Shown here in pieces: positions 35,581 to 45,400 of a DNA stretch of 64,000 bases. This stretch comes from Arthrobacter sp. SLBN-100. Its GTDB lineage: Bacteria; Actinomycetota; Actinomycetes; Actinomycetales; Micrococcaceae. The notes under the pieces were generated by a model. It saw only the letters and a program-made list of their open reading frames with translations, did not search any database and was not told the DNA's origin. Each line of letters begins with the position of its first letter. The stretch's first letter is position 1. The stretch is from positions 310,001 to 374,000 of the forward strand of contig NZ_VFMY01000001.1 of NCBI RefSeq assembly GCF_006715305.1, given 5' to 3'. The position numbers and the translations under genes were made by a program.

Positions 35581-36530
35581 CCAACTCAGCGAATTCCCTG
35601 TTCACCGCCGACGGGATCCCTACGGCCAGCGGCGCAACAGGCGCCTTGATCGGTTTGGATATCGGTGGCACCAAGACTCACGGCGTGCGGTTCGAAAATG
35701 GCCTGCCTGTCGCCGACAGTATCGCCGGCAGTGCCAACGTCCAGAACGTCAGCCGGGAAGCTGCCCAGGCCCACCTCGCGGAGCTTTTCGCGGATATTGG
35801 CTACGGAAACGTTGTGCAGGTATACGCCGGTGCCGGCGGAATCGACACGGAAGCCGATGCCGAAGCTCTAAAAGCTCTCATTGCCCCTTTCGCACCGAAG
35901 GCCCTGACCACCATCGTCCATGACTCGCGGCTGCTGCTGGCAGCAGGCTGTGTCAGCAGCGGAGTCGCCGTCATCGCCGGGACGGGGTCAGCGGCCTGGG
36001 GGCGTAATCCGCGCGGAGTGGAGGCACGGGCAGGGGGTTGGGGATACCTGCTGGGAGACGAAGGAAGCGGATATTGGCTCGGTCGGGAAGCTGTCCGCCA
36101 CAGCCTGCGCAGAATGAACCAAGGCTACGAAGCGGACGCCCTCACCCGGAGCCTTCTCGTCGCATGCGATCTGGATCATCCGAATCAACTGATCGCCCTG
36201 TTCCATTCGGCGGGCACCGGACGCCGGTACTGGGCGCAGCAGGCACGTCTGGTAGTAGACGCCGCCGACGCCGGACACCTCCCCAGTCAGAAGATGCTTG
36301 ACCGTGCCGGGCAGGATCTCGCTGATATGACAACGCAGACACTGTCTCAATTGGGCATTACCGGACCAGTCGTTCTGGGCGGAGGCCTTGGCATGCACGT
36401 ACCGCGGCTTCAATCAGCCTTCCGTGACGCCTTGGCCAAGGACGGAATAACCGATGTCCGCCCTGTTACCCGAGCCCCTGTCTTCGGTGTCACCCAACTC
36501 GCCGCCGAACATCCGGCGAGGTCGGCCTAG
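35577..36530 (+). CDS. BadF/BadG-type sugar kinase (N-acetylglucosamine-kinase-like)
   Basis: A 317-aa ASKHA-fold ATPase. IGLDIGGTKTHGVRFENG is the phosphate-1 motif, VAVIAGTGSAAWGRN is phosphate-2, WGYLLGDEGSGYWLGREAV is the family signature, and GPVVLGGGLGMHVP binds adenosine. It is coupled to manA by a 4-base overlap. It is a likely hexose or amino-sugar kinase supplying the sugar phosphate used by ManA; substrate specificity is inferred from context only. Confidence 0.9.
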   Translation: MTNSANSLFTADGIPTASGATGALIGLDIGGTKTHGVRFENGLPVADSIAGSANVQNVSREAAQAHLAELFADIGYGNVVQVYAGAGGIDTEADAEALKALIAPFAPKALTTIVHDSRLLLAAGCVSSGVAVIAGTGSAAWGRNPRGVEARAGGWGYLLGDEGSGYWLGREAVRHSLRRMNQGYEADALTRSLLVACDLDHPNQLIALFHSAGTGRRYWAQQARLVVDAADAGHLPSQKMLDRAGQDLADMTTQTLSQLGITGPVVLGGGLGMHVPRLQSAFRDALAKDGITDVRPVTRAPVFGVTQLAAEHPARSA

Positions 36531-36604
36531 CAATACCGTAATTTCCCGTTCCGCAAACATTGTCGAAAATTTAGTCCGCCGCGTTGAAGCGGCATGGAGG
36601 TCCT

Positions 36605-38533
36605 ATGCAATCCGTCCACGCTCCCGCAACAGAAACGTTCCCGGTCGCCCCCTCGACGGGTGTTCTTTCGCCATTGCCCCTGCCGGCTGTATCCCTGTCG
36701 CGTGGCTTCTGGGGGGAACGCCAGGAACTGAACCGTGCCGCCATCATTCCCCATGGCGTCTCCTGGGTCACCCGGCTTGACTGGTTGGGCAACCTTGAGA
36801 AGGCGGCTGGCAAGGAAAAGTACGAGCACCGAGGACGCGAATTCGCCGACTCAGAAATTTATAAGCTCATCGAAGCCATGTCTTGGGAACATGCCCGCTC
36901 CGGCGCAACCGAACTCGACGAGGTTCTGGAGGCATTCATCGATAAGCTGGCCGAAGCCCAGGATCCCGACGGCTACCTCCACACCTTATTTGGCAGGCCC
37001 TGGCAGCAGCCCCGCTACTCGGATTTCAAGTGGGGCCATGAACTCTACTGTTTCGGCCATCTTATTCAGGCCGCAGTAGCCAACCACCGTGCCACCGGGG
37101 CGACAAAGCTGCTGGACGTCGCACGGAAACTGGCCGACCACGTCTGCACCATGTTCGGCCCCGAGGGGCTGGAGAAAGTGTGCGGGCACGCCGAGATCGA
37201 GGTCGCCCTCGTGGAGCTGTTCCGGGTCACGGACGAACGGCGCTACCTGGACCAGGCCAAGACCTTCATCGAGCGCAGAGGCACTGGAACGCTGCCCCTG
37301 TTTGAATTCGGCCAGGCCTATTGGCAGGACGACATGCCCGTCCGCGCGGCCACCGTCCTGCGAGGCCATGCCGTCCGTGCCCTGTACCTCGCCGCCGGCG
37401 CCGTCGATGTTGCGGTTGAAACCAACGACACGGAGCTCCTGGATGCCCTGAAGCTCCAATGGCGGAACACCGTCGCCCGCCGCACCTACATCACCGGCGG
37501 GATGGGCTCGCACCACATGGACGAGGCCTACGGGGAAGACTTCGTGCTCCCGCCGGACCGCTCATACTGCGAAACATGCGCAGGCGTCGCCTCCGTCATG
37601 TTTAGCTGGCGCCTGCTGCTGGCAACCGGTGACCCGCAATATGCGGACCTGATCGAGCGGACCCTGTTCAACATCCTGGCAACTTCCCCCTCGGCCGACG
37701 GCAAGTCCTTTTTCTACGCCAACACCCTGCACCAGCGCTCCACGGCGGGGGAAGCACCACTGAACGAGGACGGCGTCTGTATCCGCGGAGGGTCCAGCGG
37801 CCGTGAAGCATGGTTCGAAGTGTCCTGCTGCCCGCCCAACGTCGCCCGGACCCTGGCAAGCCTCAGCTCCTATGTAGCAACCACGGACGCAGACGGAGTA
37901 CAGATTCACCAGTACGCGGCTGGACGCATCCGTGCCGAACTGGGCCCCGGCGCCTTGGTCCTGGATGTGGAGACCGACTACCCAACCACCGGTAGCATCA
38001 AGATCACCGTGGTCGAAGCGCCGGATTCGGCAGTCAGCATCAGCCTGCGGGTTCCCGGCTGGGCAATGGGAGCGACGATGGACGCCGGCGAGGGCGCGCA
38101 GCTTTCCGTTCCGGGCACAGCCACAGTCACCAGGGCTTTCCTGTCCGGGCAGGAAATCAGTCTGAAGCTGCCTATGGAGCCCAGGTTCTCCTGGCCCGAT
38201 GACCGGATTGACGCTGTTCGCGGCTGCGTTGCCGTCGAGCGCGGCCCGGAGGTCTTCGCGCTGGAATCCGTCGACCTCCCCTCCGGTTGGGAACTGTCGG
38301 ACGCACACATAGACACGACGGCTGGCATAGGCGAAATGGACGGTACCGTCACCGTACAACTGGCCTCACTGCAGCGGGAGACATCAAACCGTTTGTGGCC
38401 CTTCGCAGGCGAGTATCACACGCCTGCTGGTCCCACGTGCGGGGTGGCACTGGTCCCGTACCACTCCTGGGCCGAACGCGGCAGCTCGACCATGAGGATA
38501 TGGATCCCGGTACACACCCCGGTCATTCCCTAA
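36605..38533 (+). CDS. Glycoside hydrolase family 127 (beta-L-arabinofuranosidase type)
   Basis: A 642-aa alpha/alpha-toroid enzyme of the DUF1680/GH127 family. The conserved zinc-site cysteines appear in RSYCETCAGVASVMF and EVSCCPPNVARTL, the arrangement known from Bifidobacterium HypBA1 (Glu/Cys acid-base and nucleophile pair). ITGGMGSHHMDEAYGEDF and DFVLPPD are further family motifs. GGAGGT lies 3 bases before ATG 36605, so the TTG at 36584 is rejected. No signal peptide, so intracellular. It implies that arabinose-bearing glycans are processed. Confidence 0.93.
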   Translation: MQSVHAPATETFPVAPSTGVLSPLPLPAVSLSRGFWGERQELNRAAIIPHGVSWVTRLDWLGNLEKAAGKEKYEHRGREFADSEIYKLIEAMSWEHARSGATELDEVLEAFIDKLAEAQDPDGYLHTLFGRPWQQPRYSDFKWGHELYCFGHLIQAAVANHRATGATKLLDVARKLADHVCTMFGPEGLEKVCGHAEIEVALVELFRVTDERRYLDQAKTFIERRGTGTLPLFEFGQAYWQDDMPVRAATVLRGHAVRALYLAAGAVDVAVETNDTELLDALKLQWRNTVARRTYITGGMGSHHMDEAYGEDFVLPPDRSYCETCAGVASVMFSWRLLLATGDPQYADLIERTLFNILATSPSADGKSFFYANTLHQRSTAGEAPLNEDGVCIRGGSSGREAWFEVSCCPPNVARTLASLSSYVATTDADGVQIHQYAAGRIRAELGPGALVLDVETDYPTTGSIKITVVEAPDSAVSISLRVPGWAMGATMDAGEGAQLSVPGTATVTRAFLSGQEISLKLPMEPRFSWPDDRIDAVRGCVAVERGPEVFALESVDLPSGWELSDAHIDTTAGIGEMDGTVTVQLASLQRETSNRLWPFAGEYHTPAGPTCGVALVPYHSWAERGSSTMRIWIPVHTPVIP

Positions 38534-38538
38534 CACTT

Positions 38539-38582
38539 AAAGCAGGCCGGTGTGACTTGAACAACACGCCGGCCTGCTTTAC
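38539..38582 (+). terminator. Terminator after the GH127 gene
   Basis: AAAGCAGGCCGG and CCGGCCTGCTTT, 12 perfect pairs, 18-base loop. It closes the first sugar operon before operator site 2. Confidence 0.75.
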
Positions 38583-38591
38583 GGTGACCTG

Positions 38592-38605
38592 TGATATCGA
38601 TTTCA
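38592..38605. promoter_or_regulatory. LacI-type operator TGATATCGATTTCA (site 2)
   Basis: One mismatch from the perfect palindrome at sites 1 and 3. It sits just after the terminator and about 80 bp before the second ABC operon. Confidence 0.7.
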
Positions 38606-38686
38606 CACTGAGGGTTTTCCTTGGATGCGGCAGGGCCGCGTCCCTCAGTTCAGCAAAGCTCGTCTCCAACGAAGGCGTCAGGAACT

Positions 38687-39700
38687 ATGTCCAACATCAA
38701 AACAACCTCCTTGGCTGATCCGGCGCGTACGCAGGATCAGCAAACCGGGCCAGGTCCACAGCCCGAGGCTCGTGGCCCCGCCAGGAATAAGAGCACGTTC
38801 AGGGCGAGGCTTCGCACCGACTGGCCTCTGCTGCTGCTCGCCGCACCAGGCATCCTGCTGATCCTGGCTTTCCATTACGTGCCGCTCCTCGGGAACGTCA
38901 TCGCCTTCAAGGACTACCAGCCGTTCATTGGCATCTGGGACAGCCCGTGGGTGGGATTCGAGAACTTTAACGTTCTCTTCAACGGCGACGCGGCATTCAT
39001 GAGGGCATTGGGCAACACGCTCATCATCCTGTTGCTTCAGGTAGTGCTGGTTTTCCCCGCACCTATCGCACTGGCTCTGCTCCTGAACAGCCTTATATCC
39101 AATCGGGTCAAGCAATGGGTTCAGAGCATCCTCTACCTGCCGCACTTCATGTCTTGGGTCATCGTTGTGGCAATATTCCAGCAGATGCTCGGCGGTGGTG
39201 GACTACTGAATTCCATGCTCCGCTCGGCAGACATGGCCACAGTGTCGATCATCGGCAACCCGGACCTCTTCAAGGCGCTGATCACATCCCAGGTGATCTG
39301 GAAGGACACCGGGTGGGCCACTATCCTCTTCCTGGCGGCGCTGGCTGGAATCGACCAGTCCCTGCACGAAGCCGCCGCAGTGGACGGGGCCTCTCCCTGG
39401 CGGCGGATCTGGCACGTTACCCTTCCGGGCCTGCGCGGCCTGATCATCCTGTTGCTCATCCTCCGTCTGGGCGATGCACTCACTGTCGGATTCGAGCAGA
39501 TCATCCTCCAACAGCAACACGTCGGGCTGGAAGTTTCGGAAGTACTGGATACCTACGTCTTCAACAACGGCGTCATCGGTGGCGCGTGGGGTGTCAGCAC
39601 CGCAGTAGGACTGGTCAAGGGAATCGTTGGCCTGGCACTGGTCCTCGGAGCCAACAAAATCGCGCACATGTTCGGCGAAAGGGGCGTGTACCAATCATGA
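38687..39700 (+). CDS. ABC sugar transporter permease (LplB type)
   Basis: A 337-aa permease. After a polar N-terminal tail come six membrane helices and the EAA loop HEAAAVDGASPWRRIWHVTLPGL near residue 225. FHYVPLLGNVIAFKDYQPF is typical of LplB-like permeases used for complex polysaccharide oligomers. ATG 38687 follows a GAAGG-like site. It overlaps the next gene by 4 bases (ATGA). It is part of a second importer, distinct from the one at 27059-30151. Confidence 0.93.
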   Translation: MSNIKTTSLADPARTQDQQTGPGPQPEARGPARNKSTFRARLRTDWPLLLLAAPGILLILAFHYVPLLGNVIAFKDYQPFIGIWDSPWVGFENFNVLFNGDAAFMRALGNTLIILLLQVVLVFPAPIALALLLNSLISNRVKQWVQSILYLPHFMSWVIVVAIFQQMLGGGGLLNSMLRSADMATVSIIGNPDLFKALITSQVIWKDTGWATILFLAALAGIDQSLHEAAAVDGASPWRRIWHVTLPGLRGLIILLLILRLGDALTVGFEQIILQQQHVGLEVSEVLDTYVFNNGVIGGAWGVSTAVGLVKGIVGLALVLGANKIAHMFGERGVYQS

Positions 39701-40635
39701 CCAATTCCACCCTTAGCAAGCGCAAAGCCTCGGCGCGGGAGCGGCGCCTTGCCGATACCGAGCGTCCGATGTGGATGGGCAGGCCCAGCCCGGCCGTGCA
39801 AGCCCTAAAGGCTATCGTCCTGACCATCGCCTGCGTGCTGGTGATTCTGCCTTTTATTGCGGTCATTTCAACAAGCCTGTCCGATGAGGAGACGGTCCGG
39901 CAGGCCGGCGGCTTCGTCCTGTGGACAACCGAACCCACCTTCGCCGCCTACCAGCAGATATTCTCCGGCGGGGTTGTCACCCGCTCAGTGCTGGTCAGCA
40001 CCGGCGTGACCCTGGTCGGCACACTCATCAGCATCATGACGACCGTGGCCCTCGCATACGGGTTGGCACGGCCCAAGACCCTGGGCGCGAAACCGCTGTT
40101 GATGACCGTCCTCTTTACCCTTCTTTTCGCTCCGGGACTGATTCCGTCCTACCTGATGGTGAAAGAACTCGGGCTGATTGATTCCTACTGGGCACTGATC
40201 CTTCCGGTCTGCGTGAACGCCTTCAATGTGATCGTGGTGCGGTCCTTTTTTATGGATATCCCACAGGAACTTATCGACAGTGCACGGATTGACGGCGCCT
40301 CGGAGTTCACCATCCTTACCCGCATCGTGCTCCCGCTCTCCCGCGCGGTGATCGCCGTCGTCGCTCTCTTCTATGCGGTGGGCTACTGGAACGCGTTCTT
40401 CAACGCCGTCCTCTACCTCAACGACAACTCCAAATGGCCCCTGCAGCTCGTTCTGCGCACCTTCGTGGTGCAGGGCCAGACCTACCAGCAATCGCTCGAC
40501 GGCTCCATCCCGCCGCCGCAGGCAGCCCTGCAGATGGCCATCCTCGTGGTCTCCATCGTGCCCATCCTCATTGTTTACCCCTTCCTGCAAAAGCACTTCG
40601 CCAAAGGCATGCTCACCGGTGCGGTCAAGGGCTAA
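39697..40635 (+). CDS. ABC sugar transporter permease (LplC/YtcP type)
   Basis: A 312-aa permease with six helices and the EAA loop IDSARIDGASEFTILTRIVLPLSRAVI near residue 200. GYWNAFFNAVLYLNDNSKWPLQL is a strong LplC/YtcP signature. ATG 39697 overlaps the upstream stop codon; longer in-frame starts lie within the upstream gene and are rejected. It works with the LplB-type partner and the binding protein at 40684. Confidence 0.94.
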   Translation: MTNSTLSKRKASARERRLADTERPMWMGRPSPAVQALKAIVLTIACVLVILPFIAVISTSLSDEETVRQAGGFVLWTTEPTFAAYQQIFSGGVVTRSVLVSTGVTLVGTLISIMTTVALAYGLARPKTLGAKPLLMTVLFTLLFAPGLIPSYLMVKELGLIDSYWALILPVCVNAFNVIVVRSFFMDIPQELIDSARIDGASEFTILTRIVLPLSRAVIAVVALFYAVGYWNAFFNAVLYLNDNSKWPLQLVLRTFVVQGQTYQQSLDGSIPPPQAALQMAILVVSIVPILIVYPFLQKHFAKGMLTGAVKG

Positions 40636-40683
40636 GGCCCTCCAGCCCCCGGCATCACTGCAACTTTTCAAAGGAGAAATGAC

Positions 40684-42312
40684 ATGACCGTACTCAAACC
40701 ATCCCGACGGGGATTCCTCAGCGCAGCCGTCCTGCTGGGAGGAGCAGTTGGAACCGGGCTTCTCTCCGGCTGCAGCGGTGGCTCCTCCACCGGAAACACT
40801 GCCGCCAACAGTAAAGTGGCCCTCCCCGCATACATTCCCTCTTCCCTGGTCGAGGCGGATCTGCCCGGCAAGGGCGCCGCGATCCAGGCCGGATTTTTCA
40901 AGTACCCCCTCGATAATCTGAGGAGGACCGTGGAGGCTGCTCCGGGTAAGGGCAGCAGCCTCAGCTTCCTCACCCTGACCTTCGGAGCGGTCGGAACGGC
41001 AAAAGAGCAGAACAAATACTGGCAGTTCATGAACAAGGAGCTGAACGCAGACATGGACGTCCAGACCACTCTGGCGGACTCGTACCTGCAGAAAGTCCAG
41101 ACCGTTGTCGCCGGCGGCCAAATACCTGACATGGTCACCTTCGGCAGTAACTATCCGATCCCGCAGACGCCTGCCTTGCTGAAGTCCAAATTCACCGACA
41201 TCACATCGCACGTTTCGGGCGATGCCATCAAGGACTACCCGAACCTGGCCAACATTCCCACCGAGGCGTGGCAGGCAACTGTCTTCAACGGCGGCATCTA
41301 TGGCGTTCCGTGCCCGCGGCCGACAGGCGGTGCTCCCATTCTTGCCTACACAGACAGCTTCGCGGCAGCCGGTGTAGCGGCAGCACCCAAGAACCTCGAG
41401 GACCTCCGGGACGCTCTCAAAGCCGTAACTGACCCCGGAAAGTCTCTCTGGGGGGTGTCAAATCCCTTCTCCGCGGCGTACTACGGGCGCCTTGGCAATG
41501 GATCTCCAAACAACTGGCGTGAAGAGGCCGGGAAGTTCACCCACGAGATCGAAACCGAAGAGTTCGAAGCGGCGTTGGCGTGGGCCGCCCAGGTCAAACA
41601 GGACGGTTCGATACATCCTGACGGGATCACCGTGGAGGACGGCAACCGGCTCTTTGCCGCCCGCAACGTGGCTACCACTCTTGGCAGCGCCACCGGCTGG
41701 CCCGGTGTGTACGCTGCAGCGGTCAAAGCGGGCACCAAGGTTGCGCCCTGGGTGGCCCCGGCCGCTGCAGGAAAGTCGGTAGTACTTCACGCCGGCAGCC
41801 CGTACGGGTTTTTTACCGCATTCGCAAAGACCGACGATGCCGGGCGCATCAAGGAAATGCTTCGAATCGCCAACTACATGGCTTCGCCCTTCGGCAGCCA
41901 GGAACACCTCAACATCACCTACGGTGTCAAGGACCTCCACTGGACAGACAAAAACGGTGTCATCACCCCTACGGACCTGGCAAAGACCGAAAAGGGCATC
42001 AGCTTCAGCTACCTCAGTAATGCACCCATACCGCAGTTCAGCCCCGGCTTCGAGGAAGGCACCAAGCTCATCCACGAATTCCAGACCAAGACTGAACCCA
42101 TGCTGATCAGTGACCCCAGCCTTGTTCTCTTCTCCGACGCATGGAGCAACAAGAAGGCCCAGCTGAACACGCTGATCACTACCGCCATCAATGACGTGGT
42201 GCTGGGCCGTAAGCCCGTGTCGGCGATCAAGTCCGAACTGGTTCCGGCATGGAAGGCAGCCGGGGGAGACCAGGCGCGCAAGGAATTCGAGGAAGCCTTG
42301 GCCGCAGGATAG
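40684..42312 (+). CDS. ABC transporter solute-binding lipoprotein (LipO/YtcQ-like)
   Basis: A 542-aa binding protein with a Tat-like and lipoprotein signal (PSRRGFLSAAVLLGGA, lipobox LSGC, Cys30). It is larger than typical sugar-binding proteins, as is usual for LplA/YtcQ-type partners that bind polysaccharide oligomers. Core segments are FGAVGTAKEQNKYWQFMNKE, YLQKVQTVVAGGQIPDMVTF and YMASPFGSQEHLNITYG. AAAGGAG precedes ATG 40684. It is encoded right after its two permeases. Confidence 0.92.
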   Translation: MTVLKPSRRGFLSAAVLLGGAVGTGLLSGCSGGSSTGNTAANSKVALPAYIPSSLVEADLPGKGAAIQAGFFKYPLDNLRRTVEAAPGKGSSLSFLTLTFGAVGTAKEQNKYWQFMNKELNADMDVQTTLADSYLQKVQTVVAGGQIPDMVTFGSNYPIPQTPALLKSKFTDITSHVSGDAIKDYPNLANIPTEAWQATVFNGGIYGVPCPRPTGGAPILAYTDSFAAAGVAAAPKNLEDLRDALKAVTDPGKSLWGVSNPFSAAYYGRLGNGSPNNWREEAGKFTHEIETEEFEAALAWAAQVKQDGSIHPDGITVEDGNRLFAARNVATTLGSATGWPGVYAAAVKAGTKVAPWVAPAAAGKSVVLHAGSPYGFFTAFAKTDDAGRIKEMLRIANYMASPFGSQEHLNITYGVKDLHWTDKNGVITPTDLAKTEKGISFSYLSNAPIPQFSPGFEEGTKLIHEFQTKTEPMLISDPSLVLFSDAWSNKKAQLNTLITTAINDVVLGRKPVSAIKSELVPAWKAAGGDQARKEFEEALAAG

Positions 42313-42437
42313 ACCCTTTGTATCCGGTGTGCGGGAACGGTCTCGAAGAACGCCGTTCCCGCACACCCGGCCACCTGACGGCGACGCGGGCCAGCACCTA
42401 TCCACTCCAACCGCATTATCAGTCCCGAAAGGACCCC

Positions 42438-45400
42438 ATGTCATCTGCCATCGGCCTGAACGCCCACGCGCAGGACACCGGACGAGCTCACCCCGACTAC
42501 TGGCAGGATTTCGTGGACTTCGGCCACGAACAATCCGAAGCCGAGCACGCGCTCAACAGTGAGGCGAGTAGCGTCATCGCGGATGGCATGGATGTTGAGA
42601 TCCCGGTTCTCCCCACGGGTGCGGACACGACACTCATCGGGCACCCCCGTGAGCCAGGCAGGATAGCGCTGCCGCTTCAACCAGCGGCGACCAGACTCGC
42701 AGACCTGCGCTTCACCATGAAGGTCGACCCGCTCCGGCAGAACTACCTCACGGTCAAGTTCTGGGGCGAGGACTCATCGGCCTACAAGACCCTGGTCCTT
42801 GTTAACGGCGAGCAGGCAGCTTACCGAACCGTCGGGGACTACGAACCAATCAACGTTGGAACACGGGGCGGCCTCCCCGGCCGGTTCTTCCACTCGACCG
42901 CCGCGCTTCCGCTGGCTTCAACCACCGGGCAGCAGATCGTCGAAATCACCCTCAGGACCTACGCCCTGTCCTACCGGACCCTCGCTGGAGAGACCGGATT
43001 TGAAAAGGCCACCAATATCTCGCGGCGGTTTTTCTCCGCGGGCACACACACCGTCGCTGCGCTGCCCCCCTCAACCCTGCTGGCCGGCCCACACTCCGCA
43101 GCGGGCAAAGCATGGCACCCTGCCTACCTCAAGCCCCAACGAGCGCCCCTTGAGCAGGAAACCGCGATGGTCCACGGCTTCCGCCGGTGGCAAAAGGATC
43201 ACTTGAACGCGCTGGAAGCCCGTACTGATCGGGGCGAGCCGCTGCCGATCAGCAGGTACGACGACGACCTCCGCTTTTACGCCGAAGCGCTCCTGATGGA
43301 GTGGTCCCTTGCCAAGACCAAGGAGCATAAGCGGCAGGGTCTACGGCGCATCTTTGCAACCATCGACCACTACACCCGTGAATACTACGGAAACGTCCTC
43401 CTGCTCGGAACCGGGGGACACCAGTCCGACTGGGGCGGCTACTACGCAGCCCTCGGCGAAGCCCTGTACGTCGTCGAGAACCTGATCGCTGACCAGGACG
43501 CGTATGGCTCCGAAGAGTTCGAATCCTTCCTCGCGGAGCCATTCTCCACCGGCACCACAGAGGGCAGAACGTCACTTGCGGACGCCGGCTGGGACGGCGG
43601 TCCGCTGACCCGGAAGGCGGCGTGGGAACGCGTCCTGAAAGCCAACTTTGACTTCGCCCGCTCCCGGCTCAGCTACATCTACAACCAGGTGATGTACACC
43701 TACGAAGGTGCCTGGAAGGCGCACGAAGGGCTCCGCGTCATTGGCTCGACCTTCTACCAGGGGAGGGAACGCAGCCACCGCATCGTCCGCGAGTTCCTGG
43801 GGACAGCGCCGTTCCTCGGCGAGGAAGTGCTGATCGGACCCGAGGGCCGCGAACTCGAGGTGCATCACTCGCTTTTCCATCACGACGGCAACGCCGGATA
43901 CACCGAAGACTACGTCCAGATCATTATGAAGGGCCTGGCCCAGAGCAAACTTACCGACGACGGCAGCCAGGCCCGCAGGATGCCGTACGGGCCGCACTAC
44001 TACGGGCTGACCCTGGCCGGGCTGACCCGTGAAAACGGCTACGTCGGAGTGTACGGCGAATCAACTAACTACTTCCCCTGCTGGTTCTTTCGGACTCTCG
44101 GGCACGCAGGCGACGAAGAACTGAACGACGACATCCTGAAAGTGGCCTTGAAGAACCTGCATGCGCGGGGATTCACCCGGTATCAGGGACAAACAGCGGC
44201 GGGACACCGGGCCATGTTCATGCAGCAGGTGATCGATGACCGGAACAGCGACTACCCGGGCCGCCCGGCCTACGGCACCGACGAGGAATCCGGCGCCGCC
44301 CTGCGCTACGCGGCGCTGGAAGAATTCATGGCACGGAACCCGGACCGGTACTCCGCACCGGAATGGGAAGAGTACCGCGAGTATGCAAGGGAAGCGACCG
44401 GTTACGCCCAACAGCAGTTGCTGGACGCGCAATTCTTTGACTCATTCCAGCGGCGCTGGCTCGACCGTAAGCTCAAATACGATCTCCGGATCCAGGAAAC
44501 CTTCCACTACCTCACCGGAGGCAGGGAAGCCCTTCTCGGGTCTGCCGGTGCCGGCCGCATCCTGCCCCACGCGCATCTGGACGCCTTCTCCTCGCAGGAG
44601 CTGAAGGAACTCGGCGTCGAAGCGGGCTGGGACAACACATCCTTCGCCTGGGTCGACATCGACAATTTGCTGGTCTCTGTGCGCGACGGCGACAACCACC
44701 TTTTTGCAAACCTGCTGGAACGAAACACCGGAATGTCGGGCGCAAGCAGGGCCCACCTGCAGTACGGAAGTACCGAACAGCTCCTCCACTTCCAGGCCGA
44801 CGTCGACATGACCACCAGCTACGTGGCGATCCGGGGCATAACCCGTGAGGAATACCGGCAAAAGGCCCAAGACGAAGTTATAGAAGGCCGGCCTTTCGCC
44901 CTCACGGGGGAACTCCTTCCCGTGGCCGCCCAGCCCGGCGTCGGGGAGATCCGGCGTGACAACTTCGTCGAGGACAACCCCTATTCGGCCTATCCGGAGC
45001 TTGCCACCGCCTGCCTGGGTGAGTACTTCATCGCGATCAACACCACCCGGACCAGCTACGGAAACAGGCGTGCCGCTGCTGTCACGTTGCCCTTTGAACA
45101 CGACCAGGATGGCGTTCAGGACTTGGTCACTGGGGCACGGCTTCCCGTGGTTAACGGTCAACTGATGCTTGAGCCGTTGTCCGCCGTCGTCCTCAAAACA
45201 GGAACGTGGCCATGCGGCACGCCGATGGCGCCCGCCCGCGTCCCGGCGGTCATCGCCACGCCCGGGCAGGGAAAAGTCGGCCTGAGCTGGAAAACAGTTG
45301 CAGGAGCAACCAGCTACACCGTCGCTAGGACGGGGGGACACTCCGAACCGGAAATTTTGGCCAAAGGAATCCCGGGCACGTCGGCAATTTTTGCTGCCGA

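Noticed and set aside
39115..39696. Upstream extension of the LplC-type permease
   Set aside because: This is a shadow frame in the preceding permease; ATG 39697 overlaps the stop codon and gives a normal family length.
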